64,000 nt of DNA from Stackebrandtia endophytica. Lineage in GTDB: Bacteria; Actinomycetota; Actinomycetes; Mycobacteriales; Micromonosporaceae. Each line of letters starts with the position of its first letter. Position 1 is the stretch's first letter. The notes below the pieces were generated by a model that was given only the letters and a program-made list of their open reading frames with translations, had not been told where the DNA came from and did no database searches. This document shows positions 61,241-64,000 of this stretch, in pieces. A program made the position numbers and the translations under genes. The DNA is taken from NCBI RefSeq assembly GCF_006716355.1, contig NZ_VFOW01000001.1, positions 1,178,001 through 1,242,000 of the forward strand, given 5' to 3'.

Positions 61241-62866
61241 GTGACGAGGAGCCTCGAGGGAAAGCTGACGCTCGGTTCCCAACGCTCGGTCCTCGCCGTG
61301 GCCCGCAACGGAGCATCCGCGTTTCGACTGCTGGAAGTCGTCAAACTCTTCGACGACGATGACCGTCTGAATCTTCGCATGACCGTCGGCCCCGACTCCG
61401 GTTATGGATACGGATACGGGGTCGAACAGCTTCTCACCTCGCAACGAGTCCGGCTGCTGCCATGGGATTCGGCCACCGCGATGCCCTTCGACCTCGTCAT
61501 CTCCGGCAGTGCCAACACCTGTCTGAGTGAGGTCGACGGGCCGGTGGTGTTGTTCCCCCACGGCGCGGGACACCACAAACGTCCGCCCGCCGCATCCACG
61601 GGCGGACGGGTACACGAACTGACCGAGGAACAGTTGCTGTACAACGGTTCCGTCATCGCCGCGAAGCACCTGCTGCCGGGCCGGGACTCCATGATCCGAC
61701 TGAAGCGCGATTGTGAACCCGCCTCGCGTCGAGCCGTCATCGCCGGCGACCCGATAGCACAACAGATTCGCGAACACATTCCGTTGCGGGAGACCTATCG
61801 GGCGGCACTCGGGGTTACCGGTGGACAGAAGCTCATAGTGGTGACGTCGACCTGGGGACCCAACTCGTTCGCCGCGCGGTCGCTCGGCATGTTGAAGCAG
61901 CTGGTCGCCGAACTTCCCTTCGACGAGTATCGCGTCGTGGCGACGTTTCACCACAATGTCACCATTCGCGACGGGCATCGTGAACTGGAGCGAATCCTCA
62001 AGTCCGCCATCGATTCCGGGTTGATTCTGCTGCCACCCACGCTCAGTTGGCAGGCCGCCCTGATCGCCGCCGACGGAGTCCTCGGTGACCAGGGATCGGC
62101 GACCTTCTATGCGGCCGACATCGCCCCGGTCGCCGTCGCGGTGAACGCCAACAGCGACTGCCCACCGGACAGCCCGATGACCGCCCTGATCGACGCACTG
62201 CCGCACATCGAGACCGATCAGCCGCTGTTGCCCCAGGTGGAGGCATTGGTGGCCAAGCCGCGATCCGATGACATCGCCACGATCATCGACGCATCGGTGA
62301 AACGTGACATCGATTCCGCCGCCGAGTTCCGCTCGACCATGTATCGGTTGATGGATCTGGATGAGCCGGATGTTCCGGCATTTCTGCCGCTGGCCGTTCC
62401 CCGGCCGGAATCCGTCGAGGTCACCGCGTTCGTGGTGTCGACCATGGTGGTCGAAGACCATGATGGACTGACAGTCGAGTTGACCCGATACCCGGCGGCG
62501 ACGGCCCGCATGGCGGAGGGAAGGCACCTGGTGGTGCGCACCGACGACCCCGACCCCAGACGTGCGCAGACCGCTGCGGCCCTGGTCGCGGCAAACCCCG
62601 AACCGGACCTCACCGACCTTCTCGACCGGTTCCCCGGGTGTCGCGTCGCCGCCAAACCACTGCCGTCGGGGGAGGTCTCGTTGCTGGTCCAGGATGGATC
62701 CGAGTACACCGTTGCCACCACTCCGGCCGCCGACGGCGACACCGCGGCGCTGGTCGCGTCGACCTACCTGTCCCTTGCCCGAGCCCGGCGGCTCGATTCA
62801 TCAGTGCTGGTCAGATCGGGTGCGCGGCGCATCCTGATGGATTTCGGGGTGTCAGCCCGCGGATAG
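61241..62866 (+). CDS. GT-B-like protein (CDP-glycerol glycerophosphotransferase-like)
   Basis: The 541-residue protein has LVISGSANTCLSEVDGPVVLFPHGAGHHK-like layout, seen as PVVLFPHGAGHHKRP, then AVIAGDPIAQQIREHI, VVTSTWGPNSFAARSL and ADGVLGDQGSATFYAAD. These resemble the His-rich acceptor and nucleotide site of teichoic-acid-type polymerases and GT-B glycosyltransferases. No membrane helix is seen. The GTG at 61241 has GGAGG upstream and lies 41 bases after the heptamer array. Its last 15 bases overlap the convergent TPR gene. Confidence 0.6.
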   Translation: MTRSLEGKLTLGSQRSVLAVARNGASAFRLLEVVKLFDDDDRLNLRMTVGPDSGYGYGYGVEQLLTSQRVRLLPWDSATAMPFDLVISGSANTCLSEVDGPVVLFPHGAGHHKRPPAASTGGRVHELTEEQLLYNGSVIAAKHLLPGRDSMIRLKRDCEPASRRAVIAGDPIAQQIREHIPLRETYRAALGVTGGQKLIVVTSTWGPNSFAARSLGMLKQLVAELPFDEYRVVATFHHNVTIRDGHRELERILKSAIDSGLILLPPTLSWQAALIAADGVLGDQGSATFYAADIAPVAVAVNANSDCPPDSPMTALIDALPHIETDQPLLPQVEALVAKPRSDDIATIIDASVKRDIDSAAEFRSTMYRLMDLDEPDVPAFLPLAVPRPESVEVTAFVVSTMVVEDHDGLTVELTRYPAATARMAEGRHLVVRTDDPDPRRAQTAAALVAANPEPDLTDLLDRFPGCRVAAKPLPSGEVSLLVQDGSEYTVATTPAADGDTAALVASTYLSLARARRLDSSVLVRSGARRILMDFGVSARG

Positions 62867-64000
62867 CCGCGTCAGCCTCTCATCCACTTCAGACAGGCGA
62901 GGGTGTTGGATCGCGGAGTACCGCTCTCGCAACCGATTCAGACACTGAAGCTCCACCTCGGGTAGGTCACGCTCCTCGGCGACCAGGGCCAACTGCCACA
63001 AGGCGTCCGACTCGACGCGTCCCCAGGTCTTCCCCTCCAGGGCCGCGACCGCCTGAGTCAGCACCTCATACGCGGCGGCCGGATCACCGTTCAGGCGCAG
63101 GGCCTCGCCGATACCGATACGAATCTTCGCGACATCGCGGTAATGGTCGGTGTCGACCAACATTGCCTCGGCTTCGCGCAGGCTCTTCACTGCGGCCTCG
63201 TACTCGCCGAGCAGGATCCAACAGACCCCGATGAACTGATTCTGAAGAGCGACGCCACGCCGGTTCGCCCGGCGCTGAGCCGCCGACGCGTCGGCGGCCA
63301 CGGCCTGTTCGGCGAACATGTCCCTCGCGACCCGGTGACACTCGATCGCCTCGCGGTAGCGGTGCTCAAGGCTGCGCAGTCGCCCCTTGAACTCCATTGA
63401 CGATGCTCGCAGATCGATCTCGATGCCGGTGGCCCCCGAGACCGCCCACGCCTCATCGAGTTCCCGTTCGGCCTCGGCGAACATCCTGCCCGGTTCGGGG
63501 GCGTTCACCGCGTTCTCCATGAGCGCCCGCGCCAGGAACGCCCGGAATCGCAGCTCACCGGCGCGGTGTGCCGACGCGATGGAGGCATCGCGCGCAAGTC
63601 GACTCGACTGCAGCCAGTCCTCCAGGTAGCGGGCACCGACGTACAACACCCACATCGTCTCCCCCAGTTGCATGACCGGGAGGAACTCGCCGAGTTCGTA
63701 GAGTCTGCGCTGCAAGGCCAGCAGGTTGTACCGTTCCGCATCGAGCCAGGCCATCGCCTCCTTGTCGTCGGGAAACGAGGCAGTCGACTGCGGGCGCGGG
63801 GCGAAGACTCGGTTGCGGTCCCTGATGAAGGCGTGATCGGCGGCCTGTGCGTGGTCCACGTACCAGTTTGTCCACAGTGCTAGAACTCGCCGCTCCGCGC
63901 CCTCCCCGTCGATGCCACGAGACTGGGCACGGGCATGCGCCTGCATCAGGTAGGCCAGCCGATAGCGACCATGAGTGTGGGGTTCCAACAGATGACGATC
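62852..64000 (-). CDS. TPR-containing STAND-type protein, C-terminal part (5' end outside window)
   Basis: The frame is open to the window edge, where it reads HLLEPHTHGRYRLAYLMQAHA, the winged-helix end typical of NB-ARC/AfsR-like proteins. It continues as helical repeats (AIECHRVARDMFAEQ, EYEAAVKSLREAEAML, AYEVLTQAVAALEG) resembling TPRs to a stop at 62852. It is probably the sensor tail of a STAND NTPase regulator; the NTPase itself lies beyond the window. Confidence 0.75.
   Translation of the reverse strand, partial: DRHLLEPHTHGRYRLAYLMQAHARAQSRGIDGEGAERRVLALWTNWYVDHAQAADHAFIRDRNRVFAPRPQSTASFPDDKEAMAWLDAERYNLLALQRRLYELGEFLPVMQLGETMWVLYVGARYLEDWLQSSRLARDASIASAHRAGELRFRAFLARALMENAVNAPEPGRMFAEAERELDEAWAVSGATGIEIDLRASSMEFKGRLRSLEHRYREAIECHRVARDMFAEQAVAADASAAQRRANRRGVALQNQFIGVCWILLGEYEAAVKSLREAEAMLVDTDHYRDVAKIRIGIGEALRLNGDPAAAYEVLTQAVAALEGKTWGRVESDALWQLALVAEERDLPEVELQCLNRLRERYSAIQHPRLSEVDERLTRLSAG

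Noticed and set aside
60782-62527. Long minus-strand frame running through the heptamer array and the GT-like gene
   Set aside because: It stays open only because the 7-bp repeat has no stop in any frame and because of G/C-rich antisense bias; its sequence is low-complexity and unlike any protein.
32831-64000. Second attachment site for the tRNA-His island
   Set aside because: I found no repeat of the tRNA 3' end in the window, so no right boundary is claimed.

Overview
The window is high-GC DNA from an actinomycete, probably a filamentous one of the Glycomycetales/Micromonosporales type; the exact genus is inference. The signs are strong G/C bias at third codon positions, many GTG starts, ATGA/GTGA-coupled operons, an ECF sigma factor with a YCII/DGPF partner, a TPR protein resembling a STAND regulator, an IdeR-type iron box, and several promoters that appear to drive leaderless mRNAs. 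The DNA is chromosomal and mostly accessory: transport, detoxification, regulation and small catabolic clusters.

Region by region. 1-8.7 kb: the end of an M1 aminopeptidase; a GntR/FCD regulator with a cytosine-deaminase-like amidohydrolase, tied by GGTATACC palindromes to a distant MFS exporter (5.1-6.4 kb); an ankyrin lipoprotein; an FAD monooxygenase divergent from a TetR regulator. 8.8-16.7 kb: a DUF1579-like gene broken by a ~180 bp inverted-repeat element, a second YidC/Oxa1 insertase with a small membrane protein, two tandem DHA2 drug exporters, and a ChaA-type cation/proton antiporter. 16.9-22.7 kb: a four-gene siderophore ABC operon under a likely IdeR box, with a divergent MFS, then rnhA. 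23-32.6 kb: psuG with a psuK-like kinase, a double-GNAT protein, a NaChBac-like channel, YaaA, a MerR regulator, a Thr/Pro-rich surface protein and a DUF4239 protein.

32.7-35 kb: tRNA-His followed by a tyrosine-recombinase remnant and a polymorphic-toxin cassette, made of an SCP1.201/DddA-like deaminase, a coupled small protein that is probably its immunity factor, and a decayed second copy of the toxin tail plus immunity gene. 35-45.4 kb: a nucleotidyltransferase, a self-regulated MarR-like pair with twin operators, VOC proteins, a phosphoribosyltransferase-hydrolase fusion, a WYL regulator, an ECF42-type sigma module, Nudix and alpha/beta hydrolases.

45.8-54.1 kb is the strongest candidate for an undescribed pathway. 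A ROK repressor with a palindrome at its start codon precedes a tightly coupled operon: solute-binding lipoprotein, ABC ATPase, fused permease, creatininase-family amidohydrolase, argininosuccinate-lyase-like enzyme and ROK kinase. This looks like import of one compound followed by amide hydrolysis, beta-elimination and phosphorylation. The substrate is unknown.

54.2-64 kb: an SDR divergent from an ArsR regulator across a perfect 13-3-13 palindrome; an rRNA/tRNA methyltransferase; a DUF1963-like gene cut by one stop codon; a persulfide module (CoA-disulfide reductase-rhodanese fusion, CstR-like sensor, 54-residue Cys-rich protein); a frameshifted gene; a 27-copy CCAACGG repeat just upstream of a GT-B-like gene; and the C-terminal part of a TPR protein running off the window.
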